DNA from: Oscillospiraceae bacterium | GTDB lineage: Bacteria; Bacillota; Clostridia; Oscillospirales; Ruminococcaceae | Direction: 5' to 3' | Length of the DNA stretch: 64,000 nt | Assembly (NCBI GenBank): GCA_022793675.1 | Contig: JAAWDH010000016.1 | Span: 1-64,000, forward strand | In this document: positions 28,339-38,116 of the stretch, one piece after another | How the letters are laid out: each line of letters starts with the position of its first letter | Numbering within the stretch: the stretch's first letter is position 1 | Notes under the pieces: model-generated | Databases searched by the model: none | Told to the model about the DNA's origin: nothing | The model's input: the letters and a program-made list of their open reading frames with translations, nothing else | Translations under genes and position numbers: made by a program

Positions 28339-29073
28339 TCAGATAACCAAGCCGCCGTTGGGGGAAATGACTTGCCCGGTAAGGAAGGAAGCGCGGTCGG
28401 AACATAAAAAGAGGATCGCAGCAGCTACATCCTCTGGGCTGCCCAGCCGCATCAGCGGCGTCTCCTGCCAAAGCGCTTCCATCGTCTCAGCGTCCAGCGC
28501 CGCGTTCATCTCAGTGCGGATGACGCCGGGGGCGACGCAGTTGACCCGGATACCCGAGGGACCCAGTTCTTTGGCCAGCGCTTTGGTGAAAGCGATGACC
28601 GCCCCCTTCGCAGCGGAATAATGTACCTCACAGGAAGCGCCTACCTGTCCCCACATTGAGGAAAGGTTGACAATAACCCCCCGCTTTTTATGCACCATCG
28701 CCGGAACGGCGCGGCGGCAGCAATAGAACGTCCCGTCGACATTGACCGCGAACATCCGCCGCCAGTCCTCGTCGGTGAGATCGGTAAACAGCTTCTGCTG
28801 GGCGATGCCGGCGTTATTGACCAGGATTTCTACCGGCCCCAGCCGCGCTTCGGTTTCATCAAAAAGCCTTGCTACGTCGGCGGGATTGGACACATCGGCC
28901 TGCAGGGCCAGCGCGCTCCCCTTCCGGGCGGCGTTCAGTTCCGCCGCAAAGGTTTCCAACGCATCAATGGAGTTTTTGCAGCAGAGGGCCACCCGCTCCC
29001 CTGAAAGCCACAGGGAAAGGGCTGCCGATTTCCCGATCCCTCGGGACGCGCCGGTGATTAAGGCAATGGACAT
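28339..29073 (-). CDS. SDR-family oxidoreductase (FabG-like)
   Basis: The 244-residue short-chain dehydrogenase has the NADP motif TGASRGIG (7-14), NNAG near 88 and the catalytic set SSMWG...YSAAK near 140-158. It resembles 3-oxoacyl-ACP reductase FabG (PGVIRTEMN, SDRASFLTGQVI) but stands outside a fatty-acid cluster, so the substrate is unknown. GGAGGA is eight bases before the ATG. The next gene upstream on the strand ends 69 bases away. Confidence 0.85.
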   Translation of the reverse strand: MSIALITGASRGIGKSAALSLWLSGERVALCCKNSIDALETFAAELNAARKGSALALQADVSNPADVARLFDETEARLGPVEILVNNAGIAQQKLFTDLTDEDWRRMFAVNVDGTFYCCRRAVPAMVHKKRGVIVNLSSMWGQVGASCEVHYSAAKGAVIAFTKALAKELGPSGIRVNCVAPGVIRTEMNAALDAETMEALWQETPLMRLGSPEDVAAAILFLCSDRASFLTGQVISPNGGLVI

Positions 29074-29141
29074 CTGTCATTCCTCCATTATTACAAAACA
29101 AGAAGGCAAAAGGTTTCATGCTTTGTCTTTTACTTTTTGTC

Positions 29142-30098
29142 TTAGGTACAGGCCCACTGGGCAAGCACCCGGGAAAAATCCCGGCCTTTCAGGTCTTCCG
29201 CCCGGATGACAAAATTCAGCGGGCCGCCGTTCAGGCTGAAGGCGGCGGCATCAATGCTGTCTTGAGGATAGTCATAGGTATCGTCATAAAGCTGAAGCAG
29301 CAAGGTATCGCAGTCCGCCCAGCCCTCGTCGTCCTCATACGACCTGGGGTCGTCCTGGAGGTAGTTTGGATAGCCGCCCAGCTTGCAGCCGCCGCCCCTG
29401 ATCTGTAACCGGATTTTCTGAAGCGCTTCCCCTTCCTCCGCCGTATTGTCCCGCAGACGGTAGGGCATGAATTCCTGCGGGTCAGCGCCGGGCAGGCGGG
29501 CCTGCAGCGCGTCGGCAAACAGCTGCTCAAACCGGAAGTCCTCGTACACAACCCCTTCCTGCTCCACAGCCTGGAAATAGATTTTCAGCGGGATATCCGG
29601 GCAGCGCCAGAGATAGTCCTCCCCGTTGGCGATGTCTTTCAAGTCAAACTTATTGGCTGGGCGGGGCATATTGCTGCGCCTCGCTTCCGCCCAAGGGATA
29701 GCCATTTTTGCTTCTCATTCTTCCATCGTGACCGTCCCGTCGACTTCGGGATAATAGAGTACCCGCCAATAGTCCTGGGCCGTATTCGGCCCGTCGTCCA
29801 GGCCAAAATCGCCGAAGTGCCAGTCCTCCAAAAAGATCTGCAGAAGCCCTGATTTTGGAAACCCTTCCATAGGAGGCATCTGGGTAAAATTGATTTGGGC
29901 GCAAAGCCACAGCTGGTTCCCATCCGCATCGACAGGAATCTGTCCGTTATGGGGCAGGTAGGGGGTTCCGCCAAGATGGCTGTCTGTGACAGTAAAAGGT
30001 TCCTGGGTAAGCTTCAGGCGGCAGACAGGCCGTCTGCTCTTTGCCTGGATCTGGTCTACGATCTCCTGGCAGAGCTGTATCTTTTCTAAATTCGTCAT
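29142..30098 (-). pseudogene. DUF1963 (YwqG-like) gene interrupted by an in-frame TGA
   Basis: Two open stretches, 30098-29715 (127 residues) and 29705-29142 (187 residues), lie in the same frame. They are separated by one TGA (29717-29715) and three codons (GAA GCA AAA). The first carries the N-terminal DUF1963 signature (LCAQINFTQMPPMEGFPKSGLLQIFL). The second carries the C-terminal part (GGYPNYLQDDPR, LLLQLYDD, RGDFSRVL-like GRDFSRVLAQW). Together they have the length of one complete DUF1963 protein. The simplest reading is a nonsense mutation. Readthrough, or restart at the ATG at 29705 with weak GAGAAG in front, is possible. It follows the binding-protein gene by nine bases. Confidence 0.8.
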
Positions 30099-30107
30099 CA
30101 GGTTCTC

Positions 30108-31808
30108 CTATTCGCTGAGGCTGGCTTTCAGGACTAAGCTTGTCCAGTCCTGCCAAGCCGACACATCCTGGTAATTGACAAGCCTTCCCCCGACCAAATC
30201 GCAGCGCTCATAACCGCAGACAGCAAGCGCTGGCAGTTCCCGCTGATAAGCCTCCTGGAAGGCAAGCCATTTCTCCTCATAACGGTCAGGGAAAGCGGCG
30301 GGCGTATGGGCGAGATCGAAAGCTGTCTCTTTTAATATATCTCCAGTCAGGATTTCCGGCCCATCCCATGGCGCAGCGTCTGCTGGAAGCGAACCATTGA
30401 AGAAAAGCAGCTGGTAATCGCCGCTTTGCTGTCTCTGGGCCAGCTCCGCTGCCGTCAAACCCTCCGGCTTAATCACCAAAAGCCCGCTTTCTCCTGCAGT
30501 TTCCTGTAATAGAGAGGCCATGGCCTTGCCGCGGCTGTCGGCGCGGTCATAGTAAAAAATCAGCGGGACAGGTTCACGCCCGTCATCCGGCGCATGATAG
30601 GCCGTACCTTTCAGCAGCTTCTCCGCCAGCGCCAAATCGTACCATTGCGCTGAAAAGCGCCGCAAATCGCCGTAATATTGGCCTGTCAGAGATGATGCCT
30701 GAGGGGCCATCCCCACAACAGGGCTGCCCCAGCGCCCCGCCAGCAAATTGGTGCATTCATCCTGGTCCAGCAGCGCCGCTACAGCCTGCCGTACTGGCGT
30801 AGGAACCTCTTCCCCAAAAAGGATAGCCGACAGCTCTGTGCTTTCGTAAAAGAAACAACGTGTCTCCGCTTCTTTTTCTACAAGCTTCATGGCTGCGGCC
30901 ATTCCCTCCGCGCCAGAAACGCCGCAGATCAGGTCAAAGCCGTCCATATCCGCCATGTGCGCCGCATCCACTGCCCGCAATTCCAGCGTCCCAATCGCCG
31001 GGGAAACCATATTCACGCCGCCGTTGTAATACGGGTTAGCGGCTAATACCAGCCCACGTGCGGACACTTCAGAAACGGTATACGCCCCCGCCGTTACCGA
31101 CGGATGGTAACGATAGCCATCCGGGGCTAAGACCGTCTGCCGCAGCGTCATCTCTGAAAGGGTAATTTTTGCAGTACCGTTCCCGTCGGCCGTCAGGGCG
31201 GCGTCCGGGGCAAGGATAGCCATTGGCAGTGGGAAAACCTCTACCAGTGAAAGCTCTTGGTAATAAGGCAAAACGTCAGCGGAAATTGTCAAAGAAAATT
31301 GGTCGTCGCCCAACAGCCGCACGCCAGCAAAAGCCTCCGACTCACCACTGGAAAAAGCCTCCCAGCCGTTCAAGTGACTGTAGCGGCTGTTATCCGCCCC
31401 CAGCGCCGCAAAAGCCGGCGAAGACTGGAGCAACACGGAAAAAACATAGTCTGCCGCCCCGATCGGCGAGCCGTCACTATAGCAAAGCCCCTCGTTAAGG
31501 GTAAAGGTATAGGTGCGCGCGCCGTCCCATTCCTCACGGGTGGAAAAGCTTTTCAAGGTAGCGCCGTCGGTAACAAAAGTCCCTTCGCCAGTAACTGCCA
31601 CAGTCCCCGCACCGTAAATCAGGCGCTGGATATCCCGGTCAGCCTCGCAGATGCCCCAGGCCTCGGTAAACAGGTAATCGCCGGACAGCGGCTGGGCAAG
31701 GCCGATAACCGCATGGCCGCTGATGGTACGAGTAACCGGAGCTTCGGGCTGGGCGCTGCAGCCGGCAAGGAACAGAAGGGCCGCAGCTGCGGCAACGAAT
31801 CTTTTCAT
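30108..31808 (-). CDS. ABC-type peptide/solute-binding lipoprotein (SBP family 5)
   Basis: The 566-residue protein starts with a lipoprotein signal (MKRFVAAAAALLFLAGCSAQ, Cys near 17). It has the fold of family-5 oligopeptide-binding proteins: YTFTLNEGLCYSDGSPIGAADYVFSVL near 110, and GAYTVSEVSARGLVLAANPYYNGG near 255. No permease or ATPase genes flank it, so it is an orphan binding protein. A related but truncated gene lies at 58249. The start at 31808 has AAAGGA upstream. It is followed by the DUF1963 remnant. Confidence 0.82.
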   Translation of the reverse strand: MKRFVAAAAALLFLAGCSAQPEAPVTRTISGHAVIGLAQPLSGDYLFTEAWGICEADRDIQRLIYGAGTVAVTGEGTFVTDGATLKSFSTREEWDGARTYTFTLNEGLCYSDGSPIGAADYVFSVLLQSSPAFAALGADNSRYSHLNGWEAFSSGESEAFAGVRLLGDDQFSLTISADVLPYYQELSLVEVFPLPMAILAPDAALTADGNGTAKITLSEMTLRQTVLAPDGYRYHPSVTAGAYTVSEVSARGLVLAANPYYNGGVNMVSPAIGTLELRAVDAAHMADMDGFDLICGVSGAEGMAAAMKLVEKEAETRCFFYESTELSAILFGEEVPTPVRQAVAALLDQDECTNLLAGRWGSPVVGMAPQASSLTGQYYGDLRRFSAQWYDLALAEKLLKGTAYHAPDDGREPVPLIFYYDRADSRGKAMASLLQETAGESGLLVIKPEGLTAAELAQRQQSGDYQLLFFNGSLPADAAPWDGPEILTGDILKETAFDLAHTPAAFPDRYEEKWLAFQEAYQRELPALAVCGYERCDLVGGRLVNYQDVSAWQDWTSLVLKASLSE

Positions 31809-31880
31809 ATGGTCATTCCTTTCGGAGGCTATTTTATTCCAGTATATCATTTTTCCTCACGAATAGCAAGCTTCTTTTTG

Positions 31881-31985
31881 ACTAGGAGTACGAGTCGCTT
31901 TCTGAAGAAAGCTCCGCAAAGACTTTTAATCGCTAGGGTACGCGCCGGCATACGCTTAACCGCCTACTGCGTCGATAACCGCTGC
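31881..31985 (+). repeat. Dispersed intergenic repeat copy (H)
   Basis: GGAGTACGAGTCGCTTTCTG, AAGAAAGCTCCGCAAAGACTT and TTAATCGCTAGGGTACGCG lead to CCTACTGCGTCGATAACC. It lies between two minus-strand genes and reads opposite to them. Confidence 0.88.
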
Positions 31986-32067
31986 CGATAGGCCTGGAAC
32001 CGCCTGCCCGTAACCGCGGGAGAACCGGCTATGTTTATCCGCAGCAGAAATCCGGCTTGCTGGATTG

Positions 32068-33138
32068 TCAGCGGGCACAGCCTGCCGCCAAAAACTTTTT
32101 AGGCAGAACACGTTCAAAAAGCCAGCGCCGCGCTGCATCTAATAAAACGCTTCCTACAAAAAATGCCAGCGAAAACCCAACCACTCCTGCCAGCATCAGC
32201 GGCAAGGGCCGCCCCGCCAACCGGACAAAGCGGTTATAAAGGAATCCCCAGACAAATTGCTGGTTGTTGAGCAGATAAGCCGCAAACGCCCCCGGCGCGG
32301 CAAACCTGATTACCCGGCCGGCCCAGTGCGGGAGTTTTAGTTTCGCAAAGGAAATTAGATATAGTATCGATGCGCCTAAAACCGTCGGCGAGGTGTAGCA
32401 GACAAGGAGATCCTTTGTCACCTGTACATCAAACAGCGTGAAACGCGGGCCGGCCGCCTTCCACAGCCATCCTATAAATGTAAGCAGGACAATGCCCAAA
32501 AATGCCTGCCAGCCCTTGAGTTTTTCGCCGATATGGCATTTCTTGACCAGCCCGCCCAACAGATAGACGACCACCAGCCAAAATGCTGCATAGCCATTGT
32601 TCAACTCGAAGCGCTTGAATACGGTATCGAAAACCGAAAAAGCCAAAAATAGCAGCCAGAAAATCTTCACGCCGGCGCTTTCATCCAGCTGCCGCAGCCC
32701 GGCGTTCAGGAACGGCATCATCAAAAACAGCCCGGCATAGGCTGTCAAATACCAGTAAAGCCCGCTGGAAACTGGTAAAAGCGCTTCCAAAAAGTTTATC
32801 CCGCTGACCAAATCTGGGCGCAGCGCTCCCACGCCTGCCGTCACCAGCAGCCCGTAAAAGACCGCCTGCATCCAAATGCCGGCAAAACCGGAAAACTTTA
32901 CCCGTTTGGGCTGGTCGCTGTAGCAAACATAGCCGCTGATCAGCGCGAAAATATCTACTGCGCCATAAGCCCAAATTTCCAAAAACCACCCGCCAAAGTA
33001 CTGGGCCGAATGGGGCCGCGCAGCCTCCAAGATCCCGCCGCGCCCCAGCGTATGCAGGATTAAAACGTAAAGCATTGAAAGGATGCGCAGCAAATCAATC
33101 CCCAAGTTGCGATTGTTGGTTAGAGTAGCATTTTTCAT
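32068..33138 (-). CDS. Acyltransferase 3 family membrane protein
   Basis: This 356-residue polytopic membrane protein has about ten hydrophobic helices. The acyltransferase-3 start is NLGIDLLRILSMLYVLILHTL, in which the conserved His follows the Arg motif, and DIFALISGYVCY comes next. These enzymes transfer acyl groups (mostly acetyl) to cell-surface sugars. The ATG at 33138 has GGAGAG eight bases upstream; the ORF extends further without a ribosome site. Its stop lies 83 bp from the repeat copy at 31881. The promoter of the divergent pcrA lies 120 bp away. Confidence 0.85.
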   Translation of the reverse strand: MKNATLTNNRNLGIDLLRILSMLYVLILHTLGRGGILEAARPHSAQYFGGWFLEIWAYGAVDIFALISGYVCYSDQPKRVKFSGFAGIWMQAVFYGLLVTAGVGALRPDLVSGINFLEALLPVSSGLYWYLTAYAGLFLMMPFLNAGLRQLDESAGVKIFWLLFLAFSVFDTVFKRFELNNGYAAFWLVVVYLLGGLVKKCHIGEKLKGWQAFLGIVLLTFIGWLWKAAGPRFTLFDVQVTKDLLVCYTSPTVLGASILYLISFAKLKLPHWAGRVIRFAAPGAFAAYLLNNQQFVWGFLYNRFVRLAGRPLPLMLAGVVGFSLAFFVGSVLLDAARRWLFERVLPKKFLAAGCAR

Positions 33139-33257
33139 TGTCAGCTCTCCTCTGTACGAAAAGTGGCAGGCCTTCCGCCCCATTTCCCCTATCATAACGC
33201 AGACTAGGGGAAATGTCAAGGAAACAGCCGCGCCTGCCGATTATTTGCTGCAAAAGG

Positions 33258-33286
33258 TTGAAATCCCTGGTTGGGTATAGTATAAT
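33258..33286 (+). promoter_or_regulatory. Sigma-A promoter of pcrA
   Basis: TTGAAA and TATAAT are 17 bp apart, with an extended TATAG just before the -10. It lies about 65 bp upstream of the start codon. Confidence 0.85.
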
Positions 33287-33350
33287 AGAGGCAGGAAATT
33301 TAAAAGAGACGACCGCCGTTTTGGCGGGAAAAAGGAGACCCGACAAGAAT

Positions 33351-35714
33351 ATGGCAGAACCCAACAGCACTTTTTTTGCGCTGCGCAGGCAGGCGATGGA
33401 AAAGCGTTTTTCCAATATGAATCCCAGCCAGAAAGAGGCCGTTTTCCAAACCAAAGGTCCGCTGCTGATCCTAGCCGGCGCGGGCAGCGGCAAGACCACT
33501 GTCATCATCAACCGCATTGCCGGGATGGTCAAATTCGGTGATGCCTATCATTCCCCCTACCTGCCGGAAAATCCAGAATCTGCGGCGCTGGTGCTCCAGG
33601 ATTACCTGGACGGCGGGGAATGCTCCGACGAAATGCTAGCGGAAGCTTTCGGCTGTTACCCGGTCAGGGCCTGGAATATCCTGGCGATCACTTTCACCAA
33701 CAAAGCCGCCAAGGAACTCCAGGAACGGTTAGAGCGGATGCTGGGCGAAGAGGCAAAGGAGGTGGCCGCGTCCACTTTCCATTCCTGCTGCGTGCGCATC
33801 CTGCGCCGGGATATTGAGCGGCTGGGCTACACCCGCTCGTTTGCGATTTACGACACCGACGATTCGCTGCGGGTAATCAAGGAAGTGATGGGCGAGCTGC
33901 GCATGGACGATAAGATGTTCAAACCCCGCAGCCTGCTTACCGAAATCAGCCGCGCCAAGGACAGCATGGTAACGCCCAAGGAATACGCGCTGCTTACCGG
34001 CGGCGACTACCGCAAAGAGCAGGCCGCCAGGGTCTACGGGCAGTACCAGGCCAGGCTGCAGCGGGCCAACGCGCTGGATTTTGACGACATTATCTGCAAA
34101 ACGGTCGAGCTTTTTGAGCAGAACCCTGACGTGCTGGAATATTATCAGAACCGCTGGCGCTACCTGATGGTAGACGAATACCAGGACACCAACCATGCGC
34201 AGTACCGGCTTGTAAGCCTGTTGGCAGCGAAGTATAAGAATCTTTGCGTTGTCGGCGACGACGACCAGAGCATCTATAAATTCCGTGGGGCGACGATTGA
34301 AAATATCCTGTCTTTTGAGAACCAGTTCCAAGATACGGCCGTTATCCGCCTTGAACAGAACTACCGCTCAACCCAGAATATCCTTGACGCCGCCAACGAG
34401 GTCATCCGCCACAATGAGGGGCGCAAAGGCAAGAACCTTTGGACGCAGAACGGCGAAGGCGAAAAAATCCTGCTGCAAAAAGTGCAGGATGAACGCGCTG
34501 AAGCCCAGTTCATCGCGGACACGATCCAAGAAAACGTCGCCGGCGGCATGAAATACGGCGACCACGCCGTGCTCTACCGGATGAACGCCCAGTCGGGCGT
34601 CATTGAGCAGACCTTTATCAAATCAGGGATCCCTTACCGGCTATTCGGTGGCATCAAGTTCTTTGAGCGTAAAGAGATTAAGGACCTGCTGGCGTATCTG
34701 AGCCTGATTGTCAACCCCAGCGACAACCTGCGCTTAAAACGGATTATCAACGAGCCGAAGCGCTCCATTGGCGAAGCGACAGTGGGAGCGGCGGAACAGA
34801 TTGCCCAACAGAACGGGCAGCCGCTGCTTGCGGTGCTGAAAGAAGCGGATTACTACTCGGCGTTATCCAAAAAGGCGCTCCCGCTGATGAATTTTGCCGC
34901 AATGATTGAGGGCTTCCGGGAGACGGCGCTAACCGAACCGCTGGATGTGCTGCTCGACGAGGTGATGGAAAAGACAGGCTATGAGGCGATGCTGCGCGGG
35001 CAGGGCGATGAGGGCAAGAACCGGCTGGAAAACATTGGCGAGCTTAAATCAACGATGGTCAAATATGAGCAGCAGAACCCTGAAGGGTCGCTGGACGGCT
35101 TTTTGGAAGAGATTGCGCTTTATACGGATCTGGACGACCTAAACCAGCAGGAAGACTGCGTATTGCTGATGACGATGCATTCTTCCAAGGGGCTGGAGTT
35201 CCCAGCGGTCTTCCTGCCTGGACTGGAAGACGGGATTTTCCCATCGGTACGCTGTATCTACGACCCGGCGGAGCTGGAAGAGGAGCGGCGGCTCTGCTAC
35301 GTGGGGATCACCCGGGCCAAAAAACGGCTGTACATTTCCCATGCGGCGGAACGGATGGTGTTCGGTTCAACAAACCGTAACCGCCTTTCCCGTTTTGTTG
35401 AAGAAATCCCGTCCGAAAAGCTGGATGAACAGGATAGTTCGCTGATGGCCCGCCGCGTGCGGGAGCTTTCCGCATCCCGCCGCCCTGCGCCGCCGCTGCC
35501 CAAGGAAACTGCCATGGTCGGCAGCCGTCCCGCGGCCGCCGCAGCCGCAGCCGTCAAACTTTCGGTGGGCGACCGGGTACGCCATAAGGTTTTTGGCGAA
35601 GGGATGGTGCTTTCGCTGACGCCGATGGGCGCAGACTGCCTGGTGGAGGCTGCCTTTGACAAAGTCGGCACAAAAAAGATTATGGCCAACTTTGCGAAAT
35701 TGGAGAAGCTGTAA
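33351..35714 (+). CDS. pcrA: ATP-dependent DNA helicase PcrA/UvrD
   Basis: This superfamily-1A 3'-5' helicase acts in repair and replication restart. The 787 residues contain GAGSGKTT (42-49), the AITFTNKAA motif Ia, DEYQDTN (motif II), VGDDDQSIYKFRGA (motif III), LEQNYRST (motif IV), TMHSSKGLEF (motif V) and VGITRAKK (motif VI). The C-terminal Tudor-like segment VGDRVRHKVFGEGMV, typical of PcrA, follows. ATG 33351 is chosen with AAAGGAG about 13 bases upstream, a long spacing. An unusual insertion after the Walker region (PYLPENPESAAL...YPVRAW) is common in Clostridia. Confidence 0.95.
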   Translation: MAEPNSTFFALRRQAMEKRFSNMNPSQKEAVFQTKGPLLILAGAGSGKTTVIINRIAGMVKFGDAYHSPYLPENPESAALVLQDYLDGGECSDEMLAEAFGCYPVRAWNILAITFTNKAAKELQERLERMLGEEAKEVAASTFHSCCVRILRRDIERLGYTRSFAIYDTDDSLRVIKEVMGELRMDDKMFKPRSLLTEISRAKDSMVTPKEYALLTGGDYRKEQAARVYGQYQARLQRANALDFDDIICKTVELFEQNPDVLEYYQNRWRYLMVDEYQDTNHAQYRLVSLLAAKYKNLCVVGDDDQSIYKFRGATIENILSFENQFQDTAVIRLEQNYRSTQNILDAANEVIRHNEGRKGKNLWTQNGEGEKILLQKVQDERAEAQFIADTIQENVAGGMKYGDHAVLYRMNAQSGVIEQTFIKSGIPYRLFGGIKFFERKEIKDLLAYLSLIVNPSDNLRLKRIINEPKRSIGEATVGAAEQIAQQNGQPLLAVLKEADYYSALSKKALPLMNFAAMIEGFRETALTEPLDVLLDEVMEKTGYEAMLRGQGDEGKNRLENIGELKSTMVKYEQQNPEGSLDGFLEEIALYTDLDDLNQQEDCVLLMTMHSSKGLEFPAVFLPGLEDGIFPSVRCIYDPAELEEERRLCYVGITRAKKRLYISHAAERMVFGSTNRNRLSRFVEEIPSEKLDEQDSSLMARRVRELSASRRPAPPLPKETAMVGSRPAAAAAAAVKLSVGDRVRHKVFGEGMVLSLTPMGADCLVEAAFDKVGTKKIMANFAKLEKL

Positions 35715-35718
35715 GGAT

Positions 35719-35812
35719 ATAAGGGGCGCAGGGCGTCTTTAAAGGAAAGCCAGGCTGAACTGCAAAGACTTTTTCCGTCTGCAACACAGGGAAAGCCTTA
35801 CTGCGTCGACGG
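35719..35812 (+). repeat. Dispersed intergenic repeat copy (I), after pcrA
   Basis: A diverged copy reads GGGCGCAGGGCGTCTTTAAAGG, then AAAGCC, CTGCAAAGACTTTTTCCG and TTACTGCGTCGACGG. It starts within ten bases of the pcrA stop and is co-oriented. Confidence 0.75.
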
Positions 35813-35861
35813 GTGTGCGCTTGTTGGGACATCCCAATAGGCAGGGTAAAAAGGAGAGCGT

Positions 35862-36881
35862 ATGTACGAGATATTAAGCGTTGGGGAAACTTTGATAGAC
35901 TTTATTCCGGTACGGCAGGACGGCGGGCAGCTGGTCTATCAGCAGAACACTGGCGGCAGCCCGGCAAACCTGGCCTGCGCGCTGGCTAGGCTGGGGATCC
36001 GGGCCGCTTTCGCCGGCAAGGTTGGGAACGACCCCTTTGGGCGGAGCTGCCGGGCAGAGCTAGAGCGGTGCGGCGTAGATGTCAGCGGCCTGGTCCTTTC
36101 GGATGAGCACCAGACGCCGCTGGCCTTTATCCGGCATGATGAGGAAGGGAAGCATTTTACTTTTTATCGCAATGAAACCACGGCCGACCAGAACCTGCTG
36201 CCGGAAGATTTGGATCGGGAGATGTTCTGCGGGCTGAAGGTATTCCATTTCAGCTCGGTTTCCTTAACGTCGGAACCGTCTCGCTCGACGGTACTTAACG
36301 CCGCTGCAATGGCGCGGGAGTGCGAGGCGCTGATTACCTTCGACCCCAATGTGCGGCTGAACTTATGGGAATCGCCAGAGGAAGCCAGGCGGGTAATTTT
36401 GAACTGCCTGCCGTTGGTGGATGTGCTGAAGCTAGGCGCGGATGACTTGGCGCTGCTGCTGCCAGGGATGGACGAGCACGAGGCCTGCCAGCTCCTATAC
36501 CAGAATTTCGGCACGCAGATGATTATTATTACCCGCTCGGCCAAGGGGTGCTATACCTATGTCAATGAGGACAGTTATGTTTCCTGCGCCTACGACCTGC
36601 CGGTCATAGATACAACGGGAGCCGGGGATGCGTTTTTCGCAGGGATTATTTTCAACCTGTTAAAGTTGGAAAAGTCCATTTTTGATTTATCCAGCGTAGA
36701 AATTACGATTATGCTTGATTTTGCCAACGCGCTGGGAAGTTTAGTCACCACCAAGCCCGGCGCCATCGGCGCTTTCCCTGATCCAGCCGAGGTGGTGCAT
36801 TGTATGCAAAGCGCGCCGAAAATCTTCCCTGTCAGCCATGAGGATTATTGGGATGAGGTGCCGGCGGAGGTGGAGGCGTGA
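35862..36881 (+). CDS. PfkB-family carbohydrate kinase (fructokinase-like)
   Basis: The 339-residue ribokinase-family kinase has the N-terminal GETLIDFIP, GGSPANLACALARLG near 30-45, and the C-terminal ATP/anion-hole signature DTTGAGDAFFAG near 247-258. The sequence most resembles fructokinases. AAGGAG is seven bases before the ATG. It overlaps sbcD by four bases (GTGA), so it is co-transcribed with the nuclease genes, an unusual partner. Confidence 0.88.
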   Translation: MYEILSVGETLIDFIPVRQDGGQLVYQQNTGGSPANLACALARLGIRAAFAGKVGNDPFGRSCRAELERCGVDVSGLVLSDEHQTPLAFIRHDEEGKHFTFYRNETTADQNLLPEDLDREMFCGLKVFHFSSVSLTSEPSRSTVLNAAAMARECEALITFDPNVRLNLWESPEEARRVILNCLPLVDVLKLGADDLALLLPGMDEHEACQLLYQNFGTQMIIITRSAKGCYTYVNEDSYVSCAYDLPVIDTTGAGDAFFAGIIFNLLKLEKSIFDLSSVEITIMLDFANALGSLVTTKPGAIGAFPDPAEVVHCMQSAPKIFPVSHEDYWDEVPAEVEA

Positions 36882-38116
36882 AGTTTTTCCATTTGGCAGA
36901 TCTGCATTTTGGAAAATCCATCCATGGCGTCCCGCTGCTGGAAAACGGCGACCAGCCGGTTTGGGTGGAGCGCTTCCTGGCGCTGGCCGAGGAAACGCGG
37001 CCGGACGCCGTGGTGATTGCGGGAGATATCTACGACAGGAGCGCGCCTTCCGGGGATGCGGTCGCGCTGTTCGACCATATGGCGACTGCCCTGACAGAGA
37101 TGGGAGTTACGGTTATGGCCGTCGCAGGCAACCACGATTCCGGCCAGCGGCTTTCCTTCGGCGGCAGCCTGCTGGCAAAGCAGAAGCTGCATATCGCTGG
37201 GGTGCTTTCGCCGAGACTGCCCTGTGTTACGCTGTCCGATGGGCATGGACCGGTGAATTTTTGGCTGATGCCTTATATTTTCCCGGCCCTTGCAGCACAG
37301 AAGCTTGGGGATGACGGTATCCGTGATTATGACACAGCCGTACGGCGGCTGTTGACCAGCCAAGGGATTGATTTTACCCAGCGCAACGTCCTTGTGGCGC
37401 ACCAGAACGTCGCCGCAAACGGCATAGAAACCAGCCGCGGCGGCTCGGAATCAATGGTCGGCGGCATAGGCCAGGTAGACTACAGCGCCTTTGACGGCTT
37501 TGATTACGCAGCGCTAGGGCATATCCATGCCGCCTACTCCGTTGGCCGGACCGAGGTCCGCTACGCAGGCTCGCCGCTCTGTTACCATTTTGACGAAACA
37601 AAACAGCCCGCCAAAGGGCCGCTCCTCGTAGAGCTTGGGGCCAAGGGGACGGCGCCGACGATAACAAGAAGGGATATCCCGCCGCTGCACCCCATGCGCA
37701 GGATACGGGGAAGCTTTGAGGAATTACAGCAAGCGGAGCTGCAAAATGCCGTCCAAGGGGAGTACATACAGGTTATCTTGACCGACCGGCGGCTAAACCC
37801 TTCTATTGACGCTTTTTTCCGGAACCTGTTTGAAAAACGCGGCAGCACCGTCCTGGAAATAAAATCAGAATACAGCCAGTTTGGGGCGCTCCCTGCCCCG
37901 TCCAATACCCGGCCGACGGAGGAAAAGGCGATAGAGGCGCTGTTTATGGATTTTTATACCCAACGCCGAGGCGGCCTTGTCCCTACCCCGCAGGAACAGG
38001 AACTTTTACGGTTCGCGGGCGAACAGGTACGCCATACCGGCTACGGCAAAGATGCGTTAGAGCGGCAGGCAAAGGCTTTGCAGCAATTCGCATTGGAACA
38101 GGAGGCGGAAAAATGA
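36878..38116 (+). CDS. sbcD: Exonuclease SbcCD subunit D
   Basis: This 412-residue Mre11-type nuclease subunit starts with GTG inside the end of the kinase gene, with GGAGGTGGAG in front. The metal-binding motifs are all present: HLADLHFGK (5-13), AGDIYDR near 48-54, GNHDSGQR near 85-92, HQNVAANG near 175 and ALGHIHAAY near 211. It works with SbcC to open hairpins and process blocked DNA ends. Confidence 0.94.
   Translation: MKFFHLADLHFGKSIHGVPLLENGDQPVWVERFLALAEETRPDAVVIAGDIYDRSAPSGDAVALFDHMATALTEMGVTVMAVAGNHDSGQRLSFGGSLLAKQKLHIAGVLSPRLPCVTLSDGHGPVNFWLMPYIFPALAAQKLGDDGIRDYDTAVRRLLTSQGIDFTQRNVLVAHQNVAANGIETSRGGSESMVGGIGQVDYSAFDGFDYAALGHIHAAYSVGRTEVRYAGSPLCYHFDETKQPAKGPLLVELGAKGTAPTITRRDIPPLHPMRRIRGSFEELQQAELQNAVQGEYIQVILTDRRLNPSIDAFFRNLFEKRGSTVLEIKSEYSQFGALPAPSNTRPTEEKAIEALFMDFYTQRRGGLVPTPQEQELLRFAGEQVRHTGYGKDALERQAKALQQFALEQEAEK

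Noticed and set aside
29705..29717. TGA as a selenocysteine codon
   Set aside because: DUF1963 proteins are not known selenoproteins, no conserved Cys is expected at this point, and no SECIS-like hairpin directly follows.
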